From assembly GCA_020026195.1 (NCBI GenBank), contig JAHHQW010000008.1, forward strand, positions 1-57,105: a stretch of 57,105 nt of DNA, given 5' to 3'. Positions within the stretch are counted from its first letter, which is position 1. Each line of letters begins with the position of its first letter. The notes beneath the pieces were generated by a model. The model saw only the letters and a program-made list of their open reading frames with translations. It did not search any database and had not been told where the DNA came from. The position numbers and the translations under genes are program-made. Positions 7,742-17,200 of this stretch are shown here, in pieces. The DNA is from Prevotella sp. (GTDB taxonomy: Bacteria > Bacteroidota > Bacteroidia > Bacteroidales > Bacteroidaceae).

Positions 7742-9058
7742 ATGAAGAATACACCTATCAGCAAAGAATTAATCGATAACGCTATACGCGACTTTAATAT
7801 CCAGGATTTTGCAAAGGCAACAATCCGTGAAGTTAAGTCTATTGCAGCATATGCAGAAAAAGAATCAGGCGTTGAGTTTATAAAGATGGAAATGGGTATC
7901 CCCGGTCTGCCCGCAGCAGCTCCGGGCGTTAAGGCACAGATTGAAGCCCTTAAGAATGGTATTGCCCACAGTTATCCTGATATTCAGGGATATCCTGAAT
8001 TAAAGAAGCAGGCCTCACGTTTTGTAAAGGCTTTCATCGGAATTGACATCGATCCTAAGGGATGTGTGCCAGTCTGCGGCAGTATGCAGGGAACATTTGC
8101 ATCATTCCTCACAGCATCACAGTGTGATCCTAAGAAAGATACCGTTTTATTCATCGACCCAGGTTTCCCCGTTCAGAAGATGCAGCTCCAGGTGCTCGGT
8201 GTTAAATATGAGACTTTTGACGTTTACGATTATCGAGGCGACAAATTGCAGGCAAAACTCGAATCTTATCTTGAGAAAGCTAATATCTGTGCCATCGTAT
8301 ACAGTAACCCGAACAACCCGTCATGGATTTGCTTCACAGAAGATGAGCTGAAGACTATCGGCGGACTTGCAAACAAGTACGACGTAATCATCATGGAAGA
8401 CCTTGCTTACTTTGCAATGGACTTCCGTAAAGATCTTAGCAAACCGTTCGAAGCACCTTATCAGGCAACAGTAGCACGCTATACAGACAATTACGAAATT
8501 CTTATCTCAGGCTCAAAGGCATTCAGTTATGCAGGCGAACGTATTGGCGTAACATGTATTTCAGACCATCTGTTCAATCGTAAGTACGATGCTCTTGCAA
8601 AACGTTACGAAGGACTTGCATACGGTCCTGTATTCTCAACACGTATGCTTTATGCCCTTTCATCAGGAACAAGTCACAGTGCACAGTATGCTATGGCAGC
8701 AATGCTCAAGGCAGCATGCGACGGAGAGTTTGATTTCCGCAAAGAGACAAGCATCTACGGCGAACGTGCACATAAGCTGAAAGAGATTTTCTGCCGTCAT
8801 AACTTCTATATCGTATACGATAAGGATATGGACGAACCTATTGCCGACGGATTCTATTTCACAATTGGTTATCCAGGAATGACAAGTGGCGAACTTGCAC
8901 ACGAACTTATGTATTACGGAGTAAGTGCCATCTGTCTTGTTACAACAGGCAGTCACCAGGAAGGTCTGCGTGTATGTACATCGTTCATCAACGACAATCA
9001 ATACGACCTTCTTGAAGAGCGTATGAAGATTTTCGAGGAGAACAATCCCGTAAAATAA
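7742..9058 (+). CDS. PLP-dependent class I/II aminotransferase
   Basis: A 438-aa fold-type I aminotransferase. Visible elements are the substrate-binding SYPDIQGYPELKKQ region, VYSNPNNPSW (the Asn that contacts the cofactor), IIMEDLAYFAMDF (the Asp paired with the pyridine nitrogen), and ISGSKAFSYAGERIG, where the Lys is the Schiff-base residue. It is somewhat longer than a typical AspC-like enzyme. The position behind iorAB suggests that it makes the aryl-pyruvate substrate for IOR from Trp, Phe or Tyr, or the reverse, but amino acid specificity cannot be read from sequence. Translation starts 25 bp after the 7665-7716 hairpin, and a strong terminator follows. Confidence 0.82.
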   Translation: MKNTPISKELIDNAIRDFNIQDFAKATIREVKSIAAYAEKESGVEFIKMEMGIPGLPAAAPGVKAQIEALKNGIAHSYPDIQGYPELKKQASRFVKAFIGIDIDPKGCVPVCGSMQGTFASFLTASQCDPKKDTVLFIDPGFPVQKMQLQVLGVKYETFDVYDYRGDKLQAKLESYLEKANICAIVYSNPNNPSWICFTEDELKTIGGLANKYDVIIMEDLAYFAMDFRKDLSKPFEAPYQATVARYTDNYEILISGSKAFSYAGERIGVTCISDHLFNRKYDALAKRYEGLAYGPVFSTRMLYALSSGTSHSAQYAMAAMLKAACDGEFDFRKETSIYGERAHKLKEIFCRHNFYIVYDKDMDEPIADGFYFTIGYPGMTSGELAHELMYYGVSAICLVTTGSHQEGLRVCTSFINDNQYDLLEERMKIFEENNPVK

Positions 9059-9084
9059 TATTAGACTTTAGTTATCATTACCTC

Positions 9085-9117
9085 AGAGGGATGCTGCGTG
9101 CAGCATTCCTCTTTTTT
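9085..9117 (+). terminator. Intrinsic terminator after the ior/aminotransferase unit
   Basis: AGAGGGATGCTGC pairs with GCAGCATTCCTCT (13 bp with one G-T pair, 2-nt loop), followed by a T-run. Confidence 0.85.
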
Positions 9118-9178
9118 ATTTCCCCTGTTAATGCACACAGCCATTTTAATACATTATGTCCAATTAATAAAAGAATTA

Positions 9179-9210
9179 TTTGCAAGACTCCCAAAGAATG
9201 CCTAATTTCG
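9179..9210 (+). promoter_or_regulatory. Predicted promoter of the MFS transporter gene
   Basis: TTTG at 9179-9182, a 20-base spacer, then TAATTTCG at 9203-9210, one mismatch from TAnnTTTG. It lies 45 bp upstream of the ATG. Confidence 0.5.
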
Positions 9211-9255
9211 CAGACATAATAAGAATCGTATTAAAAATTAATATCCTTTAAAGAC

Positions 9256-10527
9256 ATGAGTAATTCTCAAAAACAATGGGGAGCAATAATCGTAATGATT
9301 GCTCTGTTCGCCATGATTGCCTTCGTTACGAACCTCTGTACACCTATGGCAACCATCATCAAGAACCAAGGCGAAATTTCAAACGTACTCGCCCAGATTG
9401 GTAACTACGGTAACTTCATCGCATATCTCGTAATGGGTATCCCCGCAGGTATCCTCATTTCGAAATACGGTTACAAGAAGACAGCCATGATTGGTCTTGT
9501 CGTAGGTATCATCGGTATTCTTATCCAGTGGTACAGTGGTCAGCTCAACGCACAGGAGAACATTGGTCTCGTATTTGGTGTATACCTTATCGGAGCATTC
9601 ATTGCAGGTCTCTGTATGTGTATCCTTAACTGTGTAGTAAACCCAATGCTTAACCTTCTCGGAGGAGGTGGAAACAAAGGAAACCAGCTCATTCAGATTG
9701 GCGGTGTATTCAACTCTTCAGCAGCCGTAGCATGTTACATTCTCATGGGTGCCCTCATTGCAGATGCTTCAAAGGCAAAGATTTCTGATGCAACACCCGC
9801 ACTTATGATTGCACTTGCAGTATTCGTAATTGCACTCATTGTCATTGCATTCACTAAGATTGACGAACCCAAGCAGGCTCCCGTACAGGTAGAACTTATC
9901 TCAGGAGCCCTCAAGCACCGTCACTTCGCACTCGGAGCACTTGCAATCTTCGTATACCTCGGTATCGAAGTAGGTGTGCCTAACTTCGTAAACCTCTACC
10001 TCATCGACGAAGGTGTAACAGCAGCAACAGCAGGTATGCTTGTAGCAGTATACTGGTTCTTCATGCTCGTAGGTCGTTTCGTAGGAGCAAGTATTGGCGA
10101 TAAGGTAAGCAGCCGTGCAATGGTAACAGCCGTATCATCAGCAACTATCGTACTCGTACTCTTCGGAATGTACGCACCTACAGACATCATGGTAAGTTTC
10201 CCTGGTGTAGACTGGGGTAAGCTCAACGTAGTATGGCAGGAAATACCTGTAGGAATCTTCTCACTCCTTCTTGTAGGTCTCTGCACATCAGTTATGTGGG
10301 GCGCAATCTTCAACATGGCAGTCGAGAAGCTCGGCAAGTACACAGCTATTGCCAGCGGTATCTTCATGACAATGGTTTGCGGTTGTGCTGTAATGATGTT
10401 CATCCAGGCAACAGTAGCCGACATGACAGACTACATCACAAGTTTCTGGGTAGTACTTTTCTGTGCAGCATACATTCTTTTCTATGCACTCGTCGGAAGC
10501 CGTGTAAGCAAGTCAGAAGAAGAATAA
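9256..10527 (+). CDS. MFS transporter, FucP-like
   Basis: A 423-aa polytopic membrane protein with about 12 hydrophobic segments. The MFS signature between helices 2 and 3 reads GILISKYGYKKTAMIGL, and a related MLVGRFVGASIGDKVSSR lies in the second half. The N-terminal layout and the segment with NPMLNLLGG and FNSSAAVACY recall the FucP/sugar-proton symporter clade, so a sugar or related solute is the most likely substrate; this is family-level inference. It is monocistronic, with its own promoter and terminator. The downstream neighbour of the ior unit might suggest an aromatic compound instead, but no residue supports that. Confidence 0.75.
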   Translation: MSNSQKQWGAIIVMIALFAMIAFVTNLCTPMATIIKNQGEISNVLAQIGNYGNFIAYLVMGIPAGILISKYGYKKTAMIGLVVGIIGILIQWYSGQLNAQENIGLVFGVYLIGAFIAGLCMCILNCVVNPMLNLLGGGGNKGNQLIQIGGVFNSSAAVACYILMGALIADASKAKISDATPALMIALAVFVIALIVIAFTKIDEPKQAPVQVELISGALKHRHFALGALAIFVYLGIEVGVPNFVNLYLIDEGVTAATAGMLVAVYWFFMLVGRFVGASIGDKVSSRAMVTAVSSATIVLVLFGMYAPTDIMVSFPGVDWGKLNVVWQEIPVGIFSLLLVGLCTSVMWGAIFNMAVEKLGKYTAIASGIFMTMVCGCAVMMFIQATVADMTDYITSFWVVLFCAAYILFYALVGSRVSKSEEE

Positions 10528-10551
10528 ATCTCCATCACATATTCGCATCAG

Positions 10552-10584
10552 AGAGTCGTTCATTAATTTGGACGGCTCTTTTTT
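10552..10584 (+). terminator. Terminator after the MFS gene
   Basis: AGAGTCGT (10552-10559) and ACGGCTCT (10572-10579) pair with one G-T, followed by TTTTTT. Confidence 0.75.
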
Positions 10585-10671
10585 GTTATGACGTAAGTCA
10601 AATTATTTATTCAGCCCCACACTATCCGTTAAAATACAATCACTAAGTTTTATTACTCCACTAATTTACAC

Positions 10672-10679
10672 TAACTTTG
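10672..10679 (+). promoter_or_regulatory. Promoter -7 element for the ABC-F gene
   Basis: TAACTTTG, 32 bp before the ATG at 10712. The -33 position is TTTT rather than TTTG. Confidence 0.55.
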
Positions 10680-10711
10680 CAGCCGTTTAACATTCAAACT
10701 TCAAAAACAAT

Positions 10712-12355
10712 ATGATATCAGTAGATGGATTAACCGTCGAATTTGGCGGCACCACCTTATTCAGCGACATAAGTTTTCAGATTAACGAGAACGACCGCAT
10801 CGCTCTTATGGGAAAGAACGGAGCGGGCAAATCAACACTTCTTAAGATTCTTGCAGGCGTACGTCCTGCCACACGCGGAAAAGTCACCGCGCCCAAAGAC
10901 TGCGTCATAGCATATCTTCCACAGCATCTCATGACCGAAGACGGACACACCGTATTCGAAGAAGCATCGCAGGCATTCTCACATCTTAAGGAGATGGAAG
11001 CCGAAATAGAGCAGATGAACCAGGAGCTTTCTACACGTACCGACTACGAGAGCGATTCGTACATGGCACTCATTGAGAAAGTAACGGCAGTAAGCGAGAA
11101 ATTCTACGCCATCGACATGACACATTTTGAAGAAGATGTTGAAAAGACACTCCTCGGACTTGGATTCATGCGCGAAGACTTCGATCGTCAGACAAGCGAT
11201 TTCAGCGGAGGCTGGCGCATGCGTATCGAGCTTGCCAAACTTCTGTTACAGAATCCGGACGTACTGCTTCTCGACGAGCCTACCAACCACCTCGACATAG
11301 AATCAATACAGTGGTTAGAAGAATTCCTCATTAACAGTTCAAAGGCAGTTGTCGTAATCAGTCACGACCGTAAATTCGTTGATAACATAACCACCCGAAC
11401 CATCGAAGTAACCATGGGTCGCATCTACGACTATAAAGTTAAGTACTCACAGTACCTCGTTCTCCGTAAGGAACGCCGCGAACAGCAGCAGAAGCAGTAC
11501 GAAGAACAGCAGAAGATGATTCAGGAGACAAAAGACTTTATTGAACGTTTCAAGGGAACATACAGCAAGACACTCCAGGTACAGAGCCGAGTAAAGATGC
11601 TTGAGAAACTCCAGATCATCGAAGTAGACGAAGAAGACACATCCGCACTTCGCCTTAAGTTCCCGCCATCACCTCGCAGCGGCAGTTATCCCGTCATAAT
11701 GGAAGGTGTAGGCAAGACATACGGCGACCACGTTGTATTTAAGAATGCAAACCTAACCATCGAACGTGGTGACAAGGTAGCATTTGTAGGTAAGAACGGC
11801 GAAGGAAAGTCTACATTGGTAAAATGTATCATGGGTGAAATCGAACACGAAGGAACACTTACCTTAGGACATAACGTACAGATAGGTTACTTTGCACAGA
11901 ACCAGGCATCACTGTTAGACGAAGAACTCACAGTATTCCAGACTATAGACGATGTAGCCAAGGGCGAAATACGAAATAAGATACGCGATCTTCTCGGAGC
12001 ATTCATGTTCGGAGGTCCGGAAGAATCCACCAAGAAGGTAAAAGTTCTCTCCGGAGGCGAGCGCACCCGTCTTGCAATGCTTAAGTTATTATTAGAACCA
12101 GTAAACCTGTTAATTCTCGATGAGCCTACCAACCATCTTGACATGAAGACGAAGGACATTCTCAAGCAGGCACTTTTAGATTTCGACGGTACGCTGATAG
12201 TAGTATCCCACGACCGTGACTTCCTTGACGGTCTTGTTTCAAAAGTATACGAATTTGGCAACAAACGCGTCAAAGAACACCTCGGAGGCATCTACGATTT
12301 CCTCCAGACAAAGAAACTCGAAAGTCTGCAAGAATTGGAACGCAACAACAAATAA
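10712..12355 (+). CDS. ABC-F family ATPase, ribosome-associated
   Basis: A 547-aa cytoplasmic protein with two ABC domains and no membrane segments. Walker A motifs are GKNGAGKST (about residue 36) and GKNGEGKST (about 360). Signatures are SGGWRMRIELA and LSGGERTRLAM, and Walker B motifs are VLLLDEPTNHLD and LLILDEPTNHLD. The inter-domain linker (about 245-305) is highly charged, as in the ABC-F P-site tRNA interaction motif. ABC-F proteins act on the ribosome, either easing stalled translation (EttA, Uup, YbiT) or protecting against antibiotics. The length is closest to the EttA/YbiT type. It is monocistronic with its own terminator, and no drug-linked leader peptide was seen, so a housekeeping role is favoured. 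Confidence 0.88.
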   Translation: MISVDGLTVEFGGTTLFSDISFQINENDRIALMGKNGAGKSTLLKILAGVRPATRGKVTAPKDCVIAYLPQHLMTEDGHTVFEEASQAFSHLKEMEAEIEQMNQELSTRTDYESDSYMALIEKVTAVSEKFYAIDMTHFEEDVEKTLLGLGFMREDFDRQTSDFSGGWRMRIELAKLLLQNPDVLLLDEPTNHLDIESIQWLEEFLINSSKAVVVISHDRKFVDNITTRTIEVTMGRIYDYKVKYSQYLVLRKERREQQQKQYEEQQKMIQETKDFIERFKGTYSKTLQVQSRVKMLEKLQIIEVDEEDTSALRLKFPPSPRSGSYPVIMEGVGKTYGDHVVFKNANLTIERGDKVAFVGKNGEGKSTLVKCIMGEIEHEGTLTLGHNVQIGYFAQNQASLLDEELTVFQTIDDVAKGEIRNKIRDLLGAFMFGGPEESTKKVKVLSGGERTRLAMLKLLLEPVNLLILDEPTNHLDMKTKDILKQALLDFDGTLIVVSHDRDFLDGLVSKVYEFGNKRVKEHLGGIYDFLQTKKLESLQELERNNK

Positions 12356-12372
12356 ATATTTATATTTTAAGT

Positions 12373-12407
12373 AAAAACAGCCGCTAAACCCCATTAGCGG
12401 CTGTTTT
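12373..12407. terminator. Near-perfect bidirectional terminator
   Basis: AAAAACAGCCGCTAA / TTAGCGGCTGTTTTT: 15-bp perfect arms with a 5-base loop, A-run on one side and T-run on the other, so it can terminate both strands. Confidence 0.85.
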
Positions 12408-12520
12408 TGTATAATCTTTTCACATAATAAGAACAATTATCACGATATATATTGATTTTTGCAATAATTAATCGTTTTCATCATATTCGAACTGTCTTAA
12501 ACGGCATCATGTCCGAAAAG

Positions 12521-12559
12521 ACATGTGTAAAGTTATATACCGCAAAGTTACACACATGT
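12521..12559. promoter_or_regulatory. Inverted repeat overlapping a minus-strand -7 box
   Basis: TGTGTAA (12524-12530) and TTACACA (12548-12554) form a spaced dyad, extended by ACATGTGT / ACACACATGT. Inside it, the minus strand reads TAACTTTG (complement of 12543-12550), with TTTG 23 bases upstream (complement of 12574-12577), slightly too far. It could be a repressor operator, a promoter for a small minus-strand RNA ending at 12373-12407, or both. Nothing else is evident between 12410 and 12700. Confidence 0.35.
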
Positions 12560-12718
12560 AAACAGTTTATAATCAAACAGTAATATAATGAAACCACAAC
12601 GACACAAATCAAAACACAGAAGAAATACCGAAATATAAACAATAATGTTATATCGTTAAAAATACTTCAGAAGCTGAATTTTTATAGTAAAAGGAATAAC
12701 ATGTTCAATTTTTATTTA

Positions 12719-12982
12719 TACTTTTGCCCGGTCAAATAAAATAAGTTTATATTATAATATAAAAGTTCAAATTTCAAGCAAAAAACATTATGATAAGAAT
12801 AGAACGCTTCGAACAACTTAACGAATAGTTAAGTAAATAATATCAGGAAGCAATACTATCCTGAATTATTACAGCAGACAAAAATATTTCCCCTGCTCCA
12901 CCCCGAAAAAAATCATTTATTACAACGTAAATTAATCACAATTATATTCACTTCTAACAAGGCATACGCATGTCCGTTAGAA
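12719..12982 (+). promoter_or_regulatory. Putative promoter and structured leader of the RND efflux operon
   Basis: TACTTTTG at 12719-12726 fits TAnnTTTG, without a clear -33. The following 270-nt leader contains a 12-codon ORF at 12790-12828 (MIRIERFEQLNE). It also holds a hairpin TCAGGA/TCCTGA (12843-12848, 12859-12864), extendable by AATAAT/ATTATT around a bulged A. A second stem TTCTAAC/GTTAGAA (12952-12958, 12976-12982), with inner GGCAT/ATGTCC pairing, ends 18 bp before the first gene. The arrangement could allow attenuation, or the ORF may be a relic of a lost regulator. Confidence 0.4.
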
Positions 12983-13000
12983 ACATATTCTATTACTCAA

Positions 13001-14188
13001 ATGAGATTCAACTTCTTTTTTATAGAAAAAAGCCTTAAGAATCACAAAAAAGAGGCTATCATTACAGCTGTCGGCATTATCATTGTGCTTGGAATTGTAT
13101 GGTTATTAAATCTAAAAGACAAGCCGACAGAAGTTGCGCCAGTTGTCTGTGTAGCACCTGTTGGTCAGCAGGATGTCGAGATTTATGGAGACTACGTAGG
13201 ACACATCCGCGCCCAGCAGTTTGTTGAAGTTCGTGCCCGCGTAGAAGGATTCCTTGAAGAGATGCACTTTGAAGAAGGTTCTTATGTAAGAAAAGGACAG
13301 GTATTATTCTTAATCAATCAGGACCAGTACCGCACTAAGGCAGACAAGGCACGCGCCCAGGTTAAGAAAGACAAGGCACAGGCGCGCAAGGCAGAAAGAG
13401 ATTTGTCACGTATCCGTCCTCTTTACGAGCAGAATGCCGTCAGTCAGTTAGACCTGGACAATGTTACGGCAGCATACGAGACGGCAAAGGCCTGTGTTGC
13501 CATGAGTGTTGCCGATATGCAGCAGGCAGAGCAGGAACTTGGTTACACTGTTGTACGTTCTCCTATTTCAGGATACATCAGTGAGAGTCAGGTAGACTTA
13601 GGAACATTAGTTGGCGGCAGTGGAAAATCACTGTTAGCTAAAGTTGTGAAGAGCGATACCGTTTTCGTTGATTTCAGTATGACAGCCTTAGACTACCTCA
13701 AAGGCAAAGAAAGAAATGTCATCATAGGTCATAACGATTCTACCAAAAGTTGGAAACAGACAGTAACAATCACACTTCCCGATAACAGCACATACTCTCA
13801 CAAAGGTCTGGTTGATTTTGCCTCACCAGAAGTAAACCCCAAGACAGGAACATTCCAGGTTCGTGCAGAACTGGCAAACCCGGAGCACGTCTTACTTCCC
13901 GGTCAGTTTACAAAAGTAAGAGTATTACTTGATGTCCGCGAGAATGCCACGGTAGTGCCTAAGAAATCTTTGATTGTTGAGAAGGGCGGCGCTTACGTAT
14001 TTCTCATGCGTCGTGACTCAACGGCAGAGAAACGTTTTGTCGAGTTAGGTCCTGAGCTGGGCAACAACATTGTTGTAGAACGCGGTATAGCTCCCAAAGA
14101 GATTATCGTCACAGAAGGATATCACAAGCTCGTACCCGGCATGAAGATGACCGTGGACAATTCTTACGCACGTAAGAAAGAGAAATAA
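13001..14188 (+). CDS. RND efflux periplasmic adaptor (membrane fusion protein)
   Basis: A 395-aa HlyD/AcrA-type adaptor bridging the inner-membrane pump and the outer-membrane channel. Residues about 18-37 form one hydrophobic segment (IITAVGIIIVLGIVWLL), so it is anchored by a membrane helix rather than a lipidated Cys. Then come a beta-barrel strand with YVGHIRAQQFVEVRARVEG, a biotinyl-lipoyl-like motif around GSYVRKGQVLF, a helical hairpin (about 110-180), and the returning lipoyl half GYTVVRSPISGYISESQVD. The membrane-proximal domain (VPKKSLIVEKGGAYVF) is C-terminal. It is first gene of a three-gene operon, 42 bp before the pump gene. Confidence 0.88.
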   Translation: MRFNFFFIEKSLKNHKKEAIITAVGIIIVLGIVWLLNLKDKPTEVAPVVCVAPVGQQDVEIYGDYVGHIRAQQFVEVRARVEGFLEEMHFEEGSYVRKGQVLFLINQDQYRTKADKARAQVKKDKAQARKAERDLSRIRPLYEQNAVSQLDLDNVTAAYETAKACVAMSVADMQQAEQELGYTVVRSPISGYISESQVDLGTLVGGSGKSLLAKVVKSDTVFVDFSMTALDYLKGKERNVIIGHNDSTKSWKQTVTITLPDNSTYSHKGLVDFASPEVNPKTGTFQVRAELANPEHVLLPGQFTKVRVLLDVRENATVVPKKSLIVEKGGAYVFLMRRDSTAEKRFVELGPELGNNIVVERGIAPKEIIVTEGYHKLVPGMKMTVDNSYARKKEK

Positions 14189-14230
14189 GTATTTTAATAT
14201 TCTGCAAGTAGAATTATATAAACCCACAGA

Positions 14231-17200
14231 ATGAAAGTAAACTTTTTTATAGATAGGCCCATCTTCTCGGCGGTAATTTCTATCCTTATTGTGATAGTGG
14301 GCTGCATCGGTCTTACGATGTTACCTGTAGACCAGTATCCGCATATCACTCCGCCGGTGGTAAAAATCAGTGCATCCTATCCCGGAGCCAGTGCGGTAAC
14401 CGTTTCTCAGGCTGTAGCAACTCCTATAGAACAGGAGCTGAACGGTACGCCGGGAATGATATATATGGAATCTAACAGTTCCAATTCTGGAGGATTCTCT
14501 GCAACGGTTACTTTTAATATTTCAGCCGACCCCGACTTAGCAGCCATTGAGATTCAGAACCGAATCAAGCTTGCCGAATCACGTCTTCCGGCAGAAGTCG
14601 TAAGCAATGGTATTTCGGTTGAGAAGCAGGCGCCAAGTCAGTTGATGACGCTGTGTCTCACTTCCGACGACCCAAAGTTCGACGAAATCTATCTCAGTAA
14701 CTTTGCCACGCTTAATGTCATCGACCTGTTGCGCCGTATCCCCGGCATCGGACGTATAGCAAACATCGGCAGCCGCTATTATGCTATGCAGATATGGGTT
14801 GAGCCAGCCAAACTTGCAAGTTATGGTCTTACCATTGCTGATGTCAGAAATGCCCTGAAGGACCAGAACCGCGAATCTGCTGCCGGTGTATTCGGACAGC
14901 AGCCAATGACCGGCGTAGACATCACCATTCCAATTACAGCTCACGGCCGTCTTTCATCGGCAGGCGAATTTGAGGAGATAGTGCTCCGCGCCAACCCCGA
15001 CGGTTCTATCATCCGTCTTAAAGACGTGGCTCGTATTTCTCTCGAAGCATCTTCTTACAGCACAGAGAGTGGTATCAACGGTGGTAATGCAGCTATTCTG
15101 GCCATATACATGCTTCCCGGCGCAAATGCACTTGAGGTAGCAGAGCAGGTAAAGAAAGCCATGAAGGATATTAGCAAGAACTTCCCCGAAGGCATGGAAT
15201 ATAACATTCCGTTCGATATGAGCGACTACATCTCACAGTCTGTCGATGAAGTTTACAAGACACTCTTCGAGGCACTCTTCCTCGTAATCATCGTAGTGTT
15301 CCTCTCATTGCAGAACTGGCGGGCAACCATCATTCCTATCGTAGCAGTACCTATTTCGCTTATCGGTACATTCGGATTCATGCTCATGTTTGGCTTCTCG
15401 CTCAACATGCTCACCCTGCTGGGATTAGTCCTTGCCATCGGTATAGTGGTCGATGATGCCATCGTCGTGGTAGAGAACGTGGAACGTATCATGGAAGAAG
15501 AAAAGCTTTCAGCTTACGAAGCCACAAAAAAAGCGATGGACGGATTGGTCGGCGCCATCATAGCCACATCACTTGTACTGGCTGCCGTGTTTGTTCCTGT
15601 AAGTTTCCTGTCCGGAATCACCGGTCAGCTCTACCGTCAGTTCTCTATAACCATTGTGGTGTCGGTTCTTATATCTACGGTCGTTGCCCTTACCCTCAGT
15701 CCGGTAATGTGTTCGCTTGTTTTAAAGCCGAAGGATCCCAATAAAGAAAAGAACTTCATTTTTGCTGCCATCAACAGATGGCTCGAATGCGGAAACAAGA
15801 AATATGTCATTGCCATCAGAAAGACTCTGAAATTTCCGAAGAGAGTTATTGCCGGCTTCGGAATCGTAATGATAGCCATCTACATATTCAACCGTCTGGT
15901 ACCTACCAGCTTCCTTCCTACCGAAGACCAGGGATTCTTTAATGTCGAACTGGAGCTAACAGAAGGCAGTACATTGGAAAGAACCCGTATTGTAACAGAC
16001 CGTGCCATCGAATACATCATGAAAGATCCGTCTGTAGCATACGTACAGAATCTTACGGGTAGCAGTCCGCGAGTAGGTAACAGTCAGTCACGCAGCAGTC
16101 TTATGGTAATTCTTAAGAAGTGGTCAAAACGTGATGACACTACTATCGACCGCATCATGACAAACATTCGTAAGGAACTTGAGAAATATCCCGAATGCAA
16201 GGTGTATCTCATGACTCCGCCTGTCATTCCCGGACTTGGTACAGCCGGTGGATTCGAGATGCAGCTCGAAGCACGTGGCGATGCTACATACGATGATCTC
16301 GTAAGGGCATCAGACACTCTGCTGCATTATGCTTCTAAGTGCAAGGAGATTGTAGGACTTTCATCTTCATTGCAGGCAGAAATACCACAGCTTTATTTTG
16401 ACGTTGACCGTGATAAAGTAAAGTTCTCAGGAGTGCCGATGACCGACGTGTTCGCAACTATGAAGGCTTACACCGGTTCGGTATACGTAAACGACTTCAA
16501 TATGTTTAACCGTATATACCGTGTTTATGTTCAGGCAGAAGCTCCTTATCGTGAGACACAGAAGAACATCGACCTCTATTTTGTGAGAGGCTCTGACGAT
16601 ACGATGATTCCTCTTAGCGCACTCGGAACAACCCACTACACTACAGGACCGGGTAGCATCAAGCACTTCAACAAGTTCAACTCAGTAGTGATAAACGGTA
16701 ACACAGCCAACGGTGCCAGTTCAGGACAGGTTATGGCAATATTAGAGAAGATAGCACACGACAAGCTGCCCGAAAACATCGGTGTCGAATGGAGCGGTCT
16801 TTCATATCAGGAGAAACAGGCTGGAGGTCAGACAGGACTTATCCTTGCAATGGTGTTCATCTTCGTGTTCCTCTTCCTTGCAGCACTCTATGAAAGCTGG
16901 TCCGTACCTATTTCGGTATTGATTTCTCTTCCTGTAGCCATGCTCGGTGCATATCTCGGTATAACCATCTGCGGATTAGAGAACGACACCTACTTCCAGA
17001 TTGGTCTGGTTATGCTTATTGGTCTTGCTGCCAAGAATGCAATCTTGATTGTAGAATTTGCTAAGACCGAGGTCGATAAGGGCGCAGACATCGTAGAGGC
17101 GGCAGTTCATGCGGCACAGCTCCGTTTCCGTCCTATCCTTATGACTTCGTTAGCTTTCATCTTAGGTATGCTTCCTTTGGTTCTGGCATCAGGTCCGGGT

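Noticed and set aside
9996..10424. 142-aa antisense frame in the MFS gene
   Set aside because: Shadow of hydrophobic codons; no start context or recognisable motif.
12790..12828. 12-codon ORF as a functional regulator gene
   Set aside because: Far too short, with no continuation of the frame downstream; listed only as a leader ORF or relic.
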